DNA of 64,000 nt from Hyphomicrobiales bacterium (GTDB lineage Bacteria; Pseudomonadota; Alphaproteobacteria; Rhizobiales; Xanthobacteraceae), in the NCBI GenBank assembly GCA_009377695.1, contig WHTP01000006.1:18699-82698 (forward strand), written 5' to 3'. Position numbers and translations under genes: made by a program. This document shows positions 18,421 to 25,971 of the stretch, one piece after another (positions within the stretch are counted from its first letter, which is position 1; every line of letters starts with the position of its first letter). The notes below the pieces were generated by a model. The model had not been told where the DNA came from, did not search any database, and saw nothing but the letters and a program-made list of their open reading frames with translations.

Positions 18421-20655
18421 ATGCGCGGCCCTCGCTTTGACCGCTTGATGAGTGGCGTAGCCCTGGCTCTGCCCCTGTTGGTCTTCCTAGCCATTCCCTC
18501 ATCCGACGCTCAAGCCAGTACCGAGACACCAGCGGCGATCGAATCGGCCGTTCCAATGCCGGAGAGCACGACACTCCCGCCCCCAACAGCTTCCGATGCG
18601 GCCACGCCGTCCGAAACTGAGGGTATCGGCAGTTCCACCGAACCGCCGGCCACTGTGACGGCGCCAGCCGAAAACACTGAATCCGCTCCGACCGAAGCCG
18701 CTCCCGCTGAAACCGCGACCACGCCGCCGCCAGCTGCACCTCTCGCGCCGGCAGAAACCACGACCACGACGCCGGCTGCCCAGCCTGATGCGGCGCCGTC
18801 CGACACCGCCACCACGGCGCCGGCTGCCCAGCCTGACGCTGCGCCGTCCGATGCCGCCACCGCGGCGCCGACTGCGCAGCCCGATGCTGCGCCGGCAGAA
18901 ACCACAACCACGGCGCCGGCTGCTCAGCCTGACGCCGCGCCGGCCGAAACCACAACCGCTGCGCCGGCCGACGCGCCTCCAGTTGACCCGCTGGCGTCGC
19001 TTGATCCGGCCGACCGGCCGGTCGCCGAACAGTTGCGCGACATGCTGCCGAACGCCGACCGCACATTCGCGAGCCGCAAGGAGCGGCAGGTGGTCGAGGC
19101 GTTCTATCAGAAGCGCAATTTTGCACCGGTATGGTTCGAGCGCGGCGCACTCAGTGCGCGCACCAGTGCCGCCATCACCCGAATCCACGCGTCGGCTGCC
19201 GACGGCCTGATCCCGGCCGAGTACAAGATTCCGGATATGGCAGCGGCGACGTCCCCGGAGGCGCAAGCCGACGCCGAACTGCGGCTCACCGCGACGCTGA
19301 TCACCTTTACGCGTCACCTGCAGGCCGGCCGCTTCCCGTTTGCCCGCATGGGCGGCGAGATCCAGATGCCGCAAGAGCCGCCGGATGTGACCGCCGCGCT
19401 CACCAAGCTCGCGGAAGCGACCGACGTCGCCGCCGCGATCGACGAGTTCAGCCCGCCGCAACCGGGTTATCGCGCCCTCAAGGCCAAGCTCGCCGAACTC
19501 CGCGGAAACACCGGCGATGAGACGAAAATCGTGCAGATTCCGGACGGCCCGATGCTGCGGCTGGGGATGGAGGATGCGCGCGTTCCGCTGCTTCGCCAGC
19601 GGCTCCAAGTGGCGGGCGACGAGACGAACCTGCACTACGACGATGCGCTCGTCACCGCGGTCAAGGCGTACCAGAAATCCAACCGCATGAATGCGGACGG
19701 TATCGTCGGACCGGGCACGCTACGCAGCCTCAACGGAGTTTCGGCCCCGCGCCGCGCCGACGTGATCGACATGGTCATCGCCAACATGGAGCGCTGGCGC
19801 TGGACGCCGCGCGATCTTGGCAACGCCCACGTGATGCTGAACATTCCGAACTACACCTTGCGCGTGATGCACAACGGCAAGGAGGTCTGGCAGACCCGCG
19901 TCGTCGTCGGCAAGCCGTCGACCGCGACGCCGCAGATCACCGAGACGATGAAGTTCATCACGGTCAACCCGACCTGGAACGTGCCGCCGTCGATCGTCCG
20001 TAACGAATACCTGCCGGCGCTCGCGCAAGACCCCACCGTGCTCGCGCGCATGGGCCTTAAGGTCACCTATAGACGCGATGGCAGCGTGCACATCTACCAG
20101 CCGCCCGGCGCAGCCAACGCGCTCGGACGCCTGCGCTTCAATTTCCCGAACCGCTTCCTGGTCTACCAGCACGACACCCCGGACAAGCATCTCTTTGCTC
20201 ATGAGCGGCGCGCATACAGCCATGGCTGCATGCGGGTGCAGGACCCGGCGAAGTACGCGGAGGTATTGCTCTCGATCGCCCTGCCGAACGCGGGCTACAC
20301 CGAGCAGCGCATCCGCTCGATGTTCGGCTCGGCGGAGCAAAACATCAACTTCCCGACGCCGATTCCGGTGCACATCGCCTACCAGACGGCGTTTGTCGAC
20401 GGCGCCGGCGAGTTCCAGATACGCCCCGACATCTACGGTATCGATGCCAAGACCAGGAACCTGATCCGCAGCGAGCGCGGCGTGGTCGAGCCGATAGCGG
20501 AACGCAGCCCAGTGGTTGCGAGCAACACGACGCCCGTCAGGCGCGCGCGTCCGCGTGAGCGGGAGCAGCAGCAACCGCGCACCGTGGGCTTCTTCGAAGC
20601 CCTGTTCGGCGGCTTCAGCAATGCCGCGCCGGTCCCGAAGGCACGAATCCGCTAG
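18421..20655 (+). CDS. Murein L,D-transpeptidase (YcbB-like, YkuD domain)
   Basis: 744 residues. Signal peptide; then a Pro/Ala/Thr/Glu-rich linker to about residue 195, which contains a four-fold 16-residue repeat; an N-terminal scaffold domain; a peptidoglycan-binding domain (VPLLRQRLQV...YQKSNRMNADGIVGPGTL, about 380-440); and the YkuD catalytic domain with YSHGCMRV, catalytic C603. It should form 3-3 crosslinks in periplasmic peptidoglycan. The linker presumably lets the enzyme reach through the wall. The C-terminus is basic. A palindromic repeat starts one base after the stop codon. Confidence 0.92.
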   Translation: MRGPRFDRLMSGVALALPLLVFLAIPSSDAQASTETPAAIESAVPMPESTTLPPPTASDAATPSETEGIGSSTEPPATVTAPAENTESAPTEAAPAETATTPPPAAPLAPAETTTTTPAAQPDAAPSDTATTAPAAQPDAAPSDAATAAPTAQPDAAPAETTTTAPAAQPDAAPAETTTAAPADAPPVDPLASLDPADRPVAEQLRDMLPNADRTFASRKERQVVEAFYQKRNFAPVWFERGALSARTSAAITRIHASAADGLIPAEYKIPDMAAATSPEAQADAELRLTATLITFTRHLQAGRFPFARMGGEIQMPQEPPDVTAALTKLAEATDVAAAIDEFSPPQPGYRALKAKLAELRGNTGDETKIVQIPDGPMLRLGMEDARVPLLRQRLQVAGDETNLHYDDALVTAVKAYQKSNRMNADGIVGPGTLRSLNGVSAPRRADVIDMVIANMERWRWTPRDLGNAHVMLNIPNYTLRVMHNGKEVWQTRVVVGKPSTATPQITETMKFITVNPTWNVPPSIVRNEYLPALAQDPTVLARMGLKVTYRRDGSVHIYQPPGAANALGRLRFNFPNRFLVYQHDTPDKHLFAHERRAYSHGCMRVQDPAKYAEVLLSIALPNAGYTEQRIRSMFGSAEQNINFPTPIPVHIAYQTAFVDGAGEFQIRPDIYGIDAKTRNLIRSERGVVEPIAERSPVVASNTTPVRRARPREREQQQPRTVGFFEALFGGFSNAAPVPKARIR
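18769..18960 (+). repeat. Four in-frame 48-bp tandem repeats in the L,D-transpeptidase linker
   Basis: Units begin at 18769, 18817, 18865 and 18913. Each encodes a 16-residue segment of the form (T/A)P(A/T)AQPDAAP(S/A)(D/E)TATT. Units differ by a few synonymous and conservative changes. Copy number could vary between strains and change the length of the periplasmic linker. Confidence 0.9.
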
Positions 20656-20656
20656 T

Positions 20657-20732
20657 CTAGCGGTCCGATTCTAACATTCGCATCCCTTCTCAGCGGGCGA
20701 CTTTGCGAATGTTAGAATCAAAGGACCACTAG
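20657..20732. repeat. CTAG-bounded palindrome, subtype A (copy 1)
   Basis: GATTCTAACATTCG (20667-20680) is exactly inverted at 20706-20719; outer GGTCC/GGACC arms and CTAG at both ends extend the stem. It starts one base after the L,D-transpeptidase stop codon and may act as its terminator. A near-identical copy is at 25115-25191. Confidence 0.9.
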
Positions 20733-20745
20733 CAAATATAAGCTG

Positions 20746-20825
20746 CTAGTGGAGTTTTGGATTTGACATTCGCTTTGCGAGCCTGCGGTCAACGGGGGTA
20801 GCGAATGTCAAATCCACTCCACTAG
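20746..20825. repeat. CTAG-bounded palindrome, subtype B (copy 1)
   Basis: GGATTTGACATTCGCT on the left is exactly inverted on the right, and CTAGTGGAG/CTCCACTAG forms the outer stem. It is separated from subtype A copy 1 by 13 bases; the same A-B arrangement and spacer recur at 25115-25283. Confidence 0.9.
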
Positions 20826-20892
20826 TGTGGCGGTTCAGAAGTCCGCATCGTTCTCGCTGCGAAGCGGTACGTACTTCGGAATCAGGACACGA
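20822..20892. repeat. CTAG-bounded palindrome, hybrid of subtypes C and D
   Basis: The left arm (GGTTCAGAAGTCCGCA) matches subtype C, while the right arm (ACTTCGGAATCAGGACAC) matches subtype D. It shares its left CTAG with the end of the subtype B element. The arms can still pair imperfectly because the subtypes share a core. Confidence 0.65.
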
Positions 20893-21119
20893 GGCTGGAT
20901 TTAGCGAGCGGCGGCCCACCAGAATCCACGGTTCGGGGCCGCCGTTATCCACCGCTTCTCACAAGACACGTTCGCTTAACCATCGGACCCGTCATTAGGA
21001 TTACCGCGGCCACTTTTCGCCATAGTCCCCCTGTACTCCTGAACTCATCGGGGGGGACGGGGCTAATCACGCGCGCTTACCGCGCATTAACCCATCCCCA
21101 TTAAGTCTGCGTTCACCAT
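20893..21119. other. Intergenic region before the DUF882 gene
   Basis: No supportable gene. It lies downstream of three palindromes and should contain the promoter of the DUF882 gene. A run of seven G near 21050 is the only unusual composition. Confidence 0.4.
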
Positions 21120-21148
21120 GCCCGCCACGGCAACTATCCGTGGCGGGC
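21120..21148 (+). promoter_or_regulatory. Perfect hairpin in the probable 5' leader of the DUF882 gene
   Basis: GCCCGCCACGG (21120-21130) is exactly inverted at 21138-21148 with a 7-base loop. If translation starts at 21175, this GC-rich 11-bp stem sits 26 bases upstream in the mRNA leader and may be an attenuator or stability element. There is no immediate T-run. Confidence 0.5.
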
Positions 21149-21174
21149 GGGACTGTGTGCAACTTTTTGGCGAG

Positions 21175-22719
21175 ATGCTAGTGCCGGTTAGTCACGCGCG
21201 CACGGATTCTACGCTATTGAGGACCTTTCGGGCCGGCTGCTGCGGTGGAGCCGCCGCCCTCATCGTTGTTTTCGGTGTCGAATCGCTGCAGAACGCAACC
21301 GCTAACGGCGATACCCGCACCATCACCTTCCATCATATCCACCTGAAGGAAGACACCACCATCACCTTCAAGGTGAATGGCAAATACGACCAGGCCGCCC
21401 TTCAGAAGATCAATCATGCGCTCCGGGACTGGCGCACCGGCCAGCCCATCAACATGGACCCCCACCTGATCGACGCCCTTTGGGAGGTGTATCGGGCGAC
21501 CGGAGCGAAAGAGCCGATCCACGTCATTGGCGGCTACCGCTCGCCGGCCACCAACGCCATGCTCCGCCGCCGCTCGAGTGGCGTCGCCAAGTTCAGCCAG
21601 CATATGCTCGGCAAGGCGATCGATTTCTACATCCCGGATGTCGAGCTTCAGGCGATCCGCGACGCCGGACTGCGCCTGCAACGCGGCGGCGTCGGCTTCT
21701 ATCCCTCATCGGGCGCGCCTTTCGTGCACATGGACGTTGGCAGCGTGCGGCATTGGCCGCGCGTGCCGGAGGCGCAGCTCGCCCGCATCATGTCCAAGGG
21801 TCCGCTGACGCGGGTGGCATCCAACAGCGCGGCGCAGAGGCGAAAGTCCCGGCCGACCGTCGTCGCATCACGCAGCACCCGCGACGCGGACGAGGATGCC
21901 GAGGTCCTACGGCCCGCGTCGCGCTCGCGCGTGACGGCGTCGGTTGCCCCGCAAGAGACTACAGCGGCGATCCCGATGCCGAGGTCACGCCCCGGCGCGG
22001 TGGCCGAGCCGACCGCGTCCGGTTTCAATCTCGCCGCTGCCTCTTCGCAACCCGTTCGTCCGGCCGCGCCGCGGCCCTCGCAGGCTGCGAGCCTCGTTCC
22101 GCAGCAGCAGGGGACGGTTTCGGCAGTGGCAGTGTCGGCCAACGACGTCATCAACGAGCGCGGCTACTGGGAGGGCCTGACCGATACGCCGGCGCATCCG
22201 GTGCCGCCGGCTGATATTCCCGAGACCCGCACCGCTGCCGCGGAAGCGCCGATCGCCGGCAGCGTCGCAGCCGGCAGCCTGGCGCCGTGGCCGATGCCCG
22301 ACCGTGCCGCCACGCGCGACGCCCTCGCCTACGCGCCGCCCGGCCAGCCGGTCGAATCCCGCCGTCCGACCGGGAAGGCTCGCGTCGTCGCGCGCCTTCC
22401 CCAGCGGCGCGTCACCGGCACCGCCAAGCCGCCGGCCCGCCCGACGGTCCCAACCGTCAAGGTCGGAGAGCGATTCAACAATCCGTGGATGCGCGCGATG
22501 ATCGTGTCGCCAAGCGCGGTCGAGTTCATGAACACGTCGCTCTACGGAGCGCCTGATATCGCCGCGCTGCGGCCACAGTTGCAGAAGCCGGCTTCCACCG
22601 TGATGATGACGTTCTGCGATGATCCCCATCTCGGCATGTCGTCCGAGGAGTTCCGGGGCAACGCGGTCGTGTTCGTTGCGACCGTGACCTTCCGGCAGCG
22701 TACCGCGGCGCTACACTAA
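21175..22719 (+). CDS. DUF882 (YcbK-like, M15-type) cell-wall protein with long C-terminal extension
   Basis: 514 residues from ATG at 21175; an in-frame ATG at 21118 would place the leader hairpin inside the coding region. One N-terminal hydrophobic segment is followed by the DUF882 domain (about residues 50-200) with GGYRSPATNAML, SQHMLGKAIDFYIPD and PFVHMDVG, the zinc-ligand pattern of M15-type peptidases. The remaining 300 residues are Ala/Pro/Arg-rich and low in complexity. It follows an L,D-transpeptidase, consistent with envelope remodelling. Confidence 0.85.
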   Translation: MLVPVSHARTDSTLLRTFRAGCCGGAAALIVVFGVESLQNATANGDTRTITFHHIHLKEDTTITFKVNGKYDQAALQKINHALRDWRTGQPINMDPHLIDALWEVYRATGAKEPIHVIGGYRSPATNAMLRRRSSGVAKFSQHMLGKAIDFYIPDVELQAIRDAGLRLQRGGVGFYPSSGAPFVHMDVGSVRHWPRVPEAQLARIMSKGPLTRVASNSAAQRRKSRPTVVASRSTRDADEDAEVLRPASRSRVTASVAPQETTAAIPMPRSRPGAVAEPTASGFNLAAASSQPVRPAAPRPSQAASLVPQQQGTVSAVAVSANDVINERGYWEGLTDTPAHPVPPADIPETRTAAAEAPIAGSVAAGSLAPWPMPDRAATRDALAYAPPGQPVESRRPTGKARVVARLPQRRVTGTAKPPARPTVPTVKVGERFNNPWMRAMIVSPSAVEFMNTSLYGAPDIAALRPQLQKPASTVMMTFCDDPHLGMSSEEFRGNAVVFVATVTFRQRTAALH

Positions 22720-22743
22720 CTCCAGCACGGTTCTCTCCCGCTC

Positions 22744-22763
22744 GTCCCCGCGAAGGCGGGGAC
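22744..22763. terminator. Short GC-rich hairpin between convergent genes
   Basis: GTCCCCGC and GCGGGGAC form a perfect 8-bp stem with loop GAAG. It lies between the DUF882 stop and the convergent gapR stop. This hairpin is also the core of a repeat common in rhizobial intergenic DNA, so terminator function is likely but not shown. Confidence 0.5.
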
Positions 22764-22885
22764 GTAGTCTTTTGAAGGATGCTGGATTCCCGCTGACGCG
22801 CGCTGACGCGGGATGAGCGGAATTGAGCACGTCATGCGTGGGGCTTGGCCCGGTCATGACGAGACAGCTTGGTGTGACGCTGGGA

Positions 22886-23164
22886 TCAATTCAGCATGCC
22901 GAGCGCAAGCATATAGGTCTCGAGGATCGCCTCGTGCTCCTTGCGCTCGTCGGTGTCTTCCTTGCGCATCCGGATGATGGTGCGCAGCGCCTTGACGTCG
23001 AAGCCCATCGATTTGGCCTCGCCGTAGACGTCCTTGACGTCGTCGGCGAGCGCCTTCTTTTCCTCTTCCAGTCGCTCGATCCGTTCCACAAAGGCCTTCA
23101 AATGGTCCTTCGCGAACCGAGTTGCGGGCTGATCCTGTTCTTGTTCAGCGGCAGCGGTCGCCAT
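22886..23164 (-). CDS. gapR: GapR-like nucleoid-associated protein (DUF2312)
   Basis: 92 residues: a conserved charged helix ([25 protein letters not shown]) and IIRMRKED, as in Caulobacter GapR. GapR binds AT-rich, overtwisted DNA ahead of replication and helps topoisomerases. Followed downstream on the same strand by nothing; preceded by the DUF1244 gene 121 bp upstream. Confidence 0.92.
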   Translation of the reverse strand: MATAAAEQEQDQPATRFAKDHLKAFVERIERLEEEKKALADDVKDVYGEAKSMGFDVKALRTIIRMRKEDTDERKEHEAILETYMLALGMLN

Positions 23165-23285
23165 CGATAACTCCTCCGTCCACGCAACATTGCTGGACTA
23201 AGGACGGGGAGTCGGGCTCTTGGGTCAAGGGTGGATGGTTTTGTCCACCCGATCATCCACAAGGGTGGGCGATAGCTTTGGACAA

Positions 23286-23582
23286 TCAGTGTTTGTGGCT
23301 TGCCTTTTCGAACGCAGCCTTCTGCTCGGCCGAGGCTTCCTTTTGGTATTTCGCCTTCCATTCCTCGAACGGCATGCCGTAGATCACTTCGCGGCTCTGA
23401 TCCTTGCTCATCGGCACGCCCTTCGCGTCGGCCGCGTCCTTCATCCAGTTGGAGAGGCAGTTGCGGCAGAAGCCGGCAAGATTCATCATGTCGATGTTCT
23501 GCACATCGGTACGCGTGCGCAAGTGATCGACGAGGCGCCGAAAGGTGGCGGCTTCAAGTTCGGTGCGGGTCTTGTCGTCCAT
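23286..23582 (-). CDS. DUF1244 family protein
   Basis: 98 residues from ATG at 23582 (MDDKTRTELEAATF). The family hallmark FCRNCLSNWM with its paired cysteines is present, as is IYGMPFEEWKAKYQ. Upstream in-frame sequence to 23717 is intergenic in character. Function unknown; the close association with gapR recurs in alphaproteobacteria. The C-terminus is Lys/Ala/His-rich. Confidence 0.88.
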   Translation of the reverse strand: MDDKTRTELEAATFRRLVDHLRTRTDVQNIDMMNLAGFCRNCLSNWMKDAADAKGVPMSKDQSREVIYGMPFEEWKAKYQKEASAEQKAAFEKASHKH

Positions 23583-23787
23583 GGCTGGTTCCTCGCAGGT
23601 GCATTCATTGCGAAGATAGACATCGCAGGCGCCGGGTTGAAGGGCCTGGCTGGCTATCGGAAATTTCCGTGTTTGACTCGTGACTATCCACACCGGGCCC
23701 TTACAGACGGCCCGCACTCAAGAAAATTATTGGCAATTCCTTCTCGGTATGGAGTAGTCGCGCAGTCGAAGCGGCAGGATATCCATC

Positions 23788-25080
23788 GTGGCAGTGTCAG
23801 GCCGCGCGTTCCTCGAAGACCTGTTCAACACCGCTGTCGCGGCGGCGCATCCCAGCAACTGCTTACCACCACACCTGCCGGAGCCGCCCCGGTCTGGGCG
23901 GTTGCTGATCCTCGCCGCCGGTAAATCGGCCGGCGCGATGGCCGAGGTCACGGAGCGGCACTATCTCGATGACCTGGGCTTGCCCGCAAGCCGGATCGGC
24001 GGCCTTACTGTCACACGGCACGGCTATGCCCGTCCGACTCGCTCCGTGCGGATGATCGAAGCCGGCCACCCAGTGCCCGATGCAGCCGGGCTGGCCGCCA
24101 CATTCGAGGCGCTGGCGCTCGCCGACGCGGCGGGCCCGGACGATATTGTCATCGTGCTGATGTCCGGCGGCGCCTCGGCCAACTGGATCGCGCCGGCAAC
24201 CGGCCTCTCGCTCACCGAAAAGCAGGCAATGACCCGGGCCTTGCTCGCATCGGGCGCGTCGATCTCCGAAATGAACGCAGTCCGCAAACATCTGTCGCGC
24301 ATCAAGGGCGGCCGCCTCGCTGAGCGGATCAATCCGGCACGGCTGGTCACAATCGCGATTTCCGATGTCCCGGGGGACGATCCGGCCGTCATCGGTTCAG
24401 GACCGACCGTGGCCGATCCGACGACGCTCGCGGATGCGCAGGCGACGATCCTGCGCTATCGCCTCGATGTGTCATCGGCCATCGCGAAAGCGCTTGCCGA
24501 TCCCGCCAACGAAACGCCGAAACCGGGCGACCCGGTGTTCTCGAATTCGTCGTTCGCATTGGCGGCCCGTCCGTCGGATGCGTTCAGCGAGGTCGAGGCT
24601 GCCGTGCGCGCCGCCGGGAAGGAGTGCATCCTGCTCGGGACGAGAGTCGAAGGTGAAGCCCGCATCGTAGCCGCGGAGCATGCGCGCCTTGCGCGCGATC
24701 TTCGCGCGCAAGGCAAGACCGCGGTGATTCTATCGGGCGGCGAATTGACGGTGACGCTGCGTGGCAAAGGCCGCGGTGGCCCGAACCAGGAATACATGCT
24801 GGCCTTGGCAATCGCCCTCGACGGCGCTGCCGGGATCGCGGCGCTGGCCGGCGATACCGACGGTATCGATGGCGGCGGTGGCAAAAGCGAGGATCCCGCC
24901 GGGGCGATTATCGATTCCACGACGCTCGCCCGCGCGCGCCAGCAGGGTCTCGATCCCGTTGCCTATCTCGACGCCAATAATTCGACGGAATTCTTTGAAA
25001 AGCTTGGCGATCTACTGAAACCGGGCCCAACATGCACCAACGTCAGCGACTTCCGGTCTATCCTCGTTGACAGCACCTGA
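23788..25080 (+). CDS. Glycerate 2-kinase / MOFRL-family protein (TtuD-like)
   Basis: 430 residues, GTG start. N-terminal DUF4147 domain with LILAAGKSAGAMA and VLMSGGASANW, and C-terminal MOFRL domain with ILSGGELTVTLRGKGRGGPNQEYMLALA and the acidic DTDGIDGGGG. It phosphorylates D-glycerate to 2-phosphoglycerate; old names call it hydroxypyruvate reductase. Pyruvate kinase lies two genes downstream, so glycerate could feed lower glycolysis. Confidence 0.9.
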   Translation: MAVSGRAFLEDLFNTAVAAAHPSNCLPPHLPEPPRSGRLLILAAGKSAGAMAEVTERHYLDDLGLPASRIGGLTVTRHGYARPTRSVRMIEAGHPVPDAAGLAATFEALALADAAGPDDIVIVLMSGGASANWIAPATGLSLTEKQAMTRALLASGASISEMNAVRKHLSRIKGGRLAERINPARLVTIAISDVPGDDPAVIGSGPTVADPTTLADAQATILRYRLDVSSAIAKALADPANETPKPGDPVFSNSSFALAARPSDAFSEVEAAVRAAGKECILLGTRVEGEARIVAAEHARLARDLRAQGKTAVILSGGELTVTLRGKGRGGPNQEYMLALAIALDGAAGIAALAGDTDGIDGGGGKSEDPAGAIIDSTTLARARQQGLDPVAYLDANNSTEFFEKLGDLLKPGPTCTNVSDFRSILVDST

Positions 25081-25114
25081 AACTTCACGCGATATCCCGG
25101 GCTCGTGTGGCACG

Positions 25115-25191
25115 CTAGTGGTCCGATTCTAACATTCGTATCCCTTCTCAGCGGGCGACTTTGCGAATGTTAGCATCATAAGGACCACTAG
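25115..25191. repeat. CTAG-bounded palindrome, subtype A (copy 2)
   Basis: Nearly identical to 20657-20732, with the same GATTCTAACATTCG arm; the right arm has one change (TTAGCATC). The outer CTAGTGGTCC/GGACCACTAG arms are perfect. It begins 35 bases after the glycerate kinase stop. Confidence 0.9.
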
Positions 25192-25204
25192 CAAATATAA
25201 GCTG

Positions 25205-25283
25205 CTAGTGGAGTTTTGGATTTGACATTCGCTTTGGGGGTCTGCGGTCAACGGGGTAGCAAATGTCAAATCCACTCCACTAG
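25205..25283. repeat. CTAG-bounded palindrome, subtype B (copy 2)
   Basis: Matches 20746-20825 with a few loop changes and one arm change. The A-B pair here (25115-25283) and the pair at 20657-20825 are each 169 bp with the same 13-base spacer, so they are copies of one composite unit. Confidence 0.9.
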
Positions 25284-25296
25284 AATGCTCATGCTT

Positions 25297-25373
25297 GCCA
25301 GTGTCCATTTGAAGCCGAAGTTCGCGAGCGTCTTGCCGCACGGGTGTGCGAACTTCGGATTCGGGACACTGGC
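25297..25373. repeat. Palindrome, subtype D variant
   Basis: Outer arms GCCAGTGTCC/GGACACTGGC and inner arms CCGAAGTTCGC/GCGAACTTCGG pair perfectly, with a short unpaired patch between. The ends read CCAG/CTGG instead of CTAG. It lies immediately upstream of the DUF1036 gene. Confidence 0.8.
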
Positions 25374-25389
25374 GGAGCCACGGGTACTA

Positions 25390-25968
25390 ATGACCGAGAA
25401 GCCTACCCTTGCGTGTACGCCGCCCAACAAGCTACGTCGACGCATGCTCGGCATCCGCGCCGGCATTCTCGGCAGCCTGATCGCGGGTACGACGCTGTTG
25501 CAGGCCGACATCGCGGCTGCGGATTTCCGAATCTGCAACAATACCGGCAGCCGGGTCGGCATTGCGCTCGGCTACAAGGACGCCGAGCACTGGACCACCG
25601 AAGGATGGTGGAACCTGTCGGCGCGGACCTGCGAGACGATTCTGCGGGGAACGCTCGCCGCTCGTTATTATTACATCTACGCGGTCGATTACGATCGCAG
25701 CGGCGAATGGGCCGGCAAGGCATATATGTGCACGCGTGAGAAGGAATTCACGATCCGTGGCACCGATGATTGCCTCGCGCGGGGTTATGACCGCACCGGC
25801 TTCTTCGAAGTCGACACCGCGGAACAGCCGTCGTGGACGGTGCAACTCACTGATTCCGCGGACCAGGCGCCGCAGCAACCATTGCAATCCCGGGTGCCAC
25901 TGATGCCCCTCCCTTCGACCACTGGCGGCAAGAACACAGCACCGTCATTTCCGGCGCGTAAGAATTAG
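25390..25968 (+). CDS. DUF1036 membrane/secreted protein
   Basis: 192 residues from ATG at 25390; upstream in-frame codons run through the palindromes and are rejected. A hydrophobic segment (about 22-42) is followed by the DUF1036 domain: FRICNNTGSRVGIALGYKD, EGWWNLSARTCETIL, YYYIYAVDYDRSGEW, MCTREKEFTIRG. The tail is Pro/Ser/Thr-rich. The gene is 3 bp upstream of pyk, as in Bradyrhizobium-like genomes. Function unknown. Confidence 0.88.
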   Translation: MTEKPTLACTPPNKLRRRMLGIRAGILGSLIAGTTLLQADIAAADFRICNNTGSRVGIALGYKDAEHWTTEGWWNLSARTCETILRGTLAARYYYIYAVDYDRSGEWAGKAYMCTREKEFTIRGTDDCLARGYDRTGFFEVDTAEQPSWTVQLTDSADQAPQQPLQSRVPLMPLPSTTGGKNTAPSFPARKN

Positions 25969-25971
25969 CTG

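Noticed and set aside
20657..25373. Palindromes as the ends of a 4.7-kb composite transposon
   Set aside because: The DNA between the two cassettes holds ordinary core genes (DUF882, gapR, glycerate kinase) and no transposase.
25216..25389. Upstream extension of the DUF1036 frame
   Set aside because: The codons lie in palindromic repeats; ATG 25390 directly precedes the signal/anchor segment.
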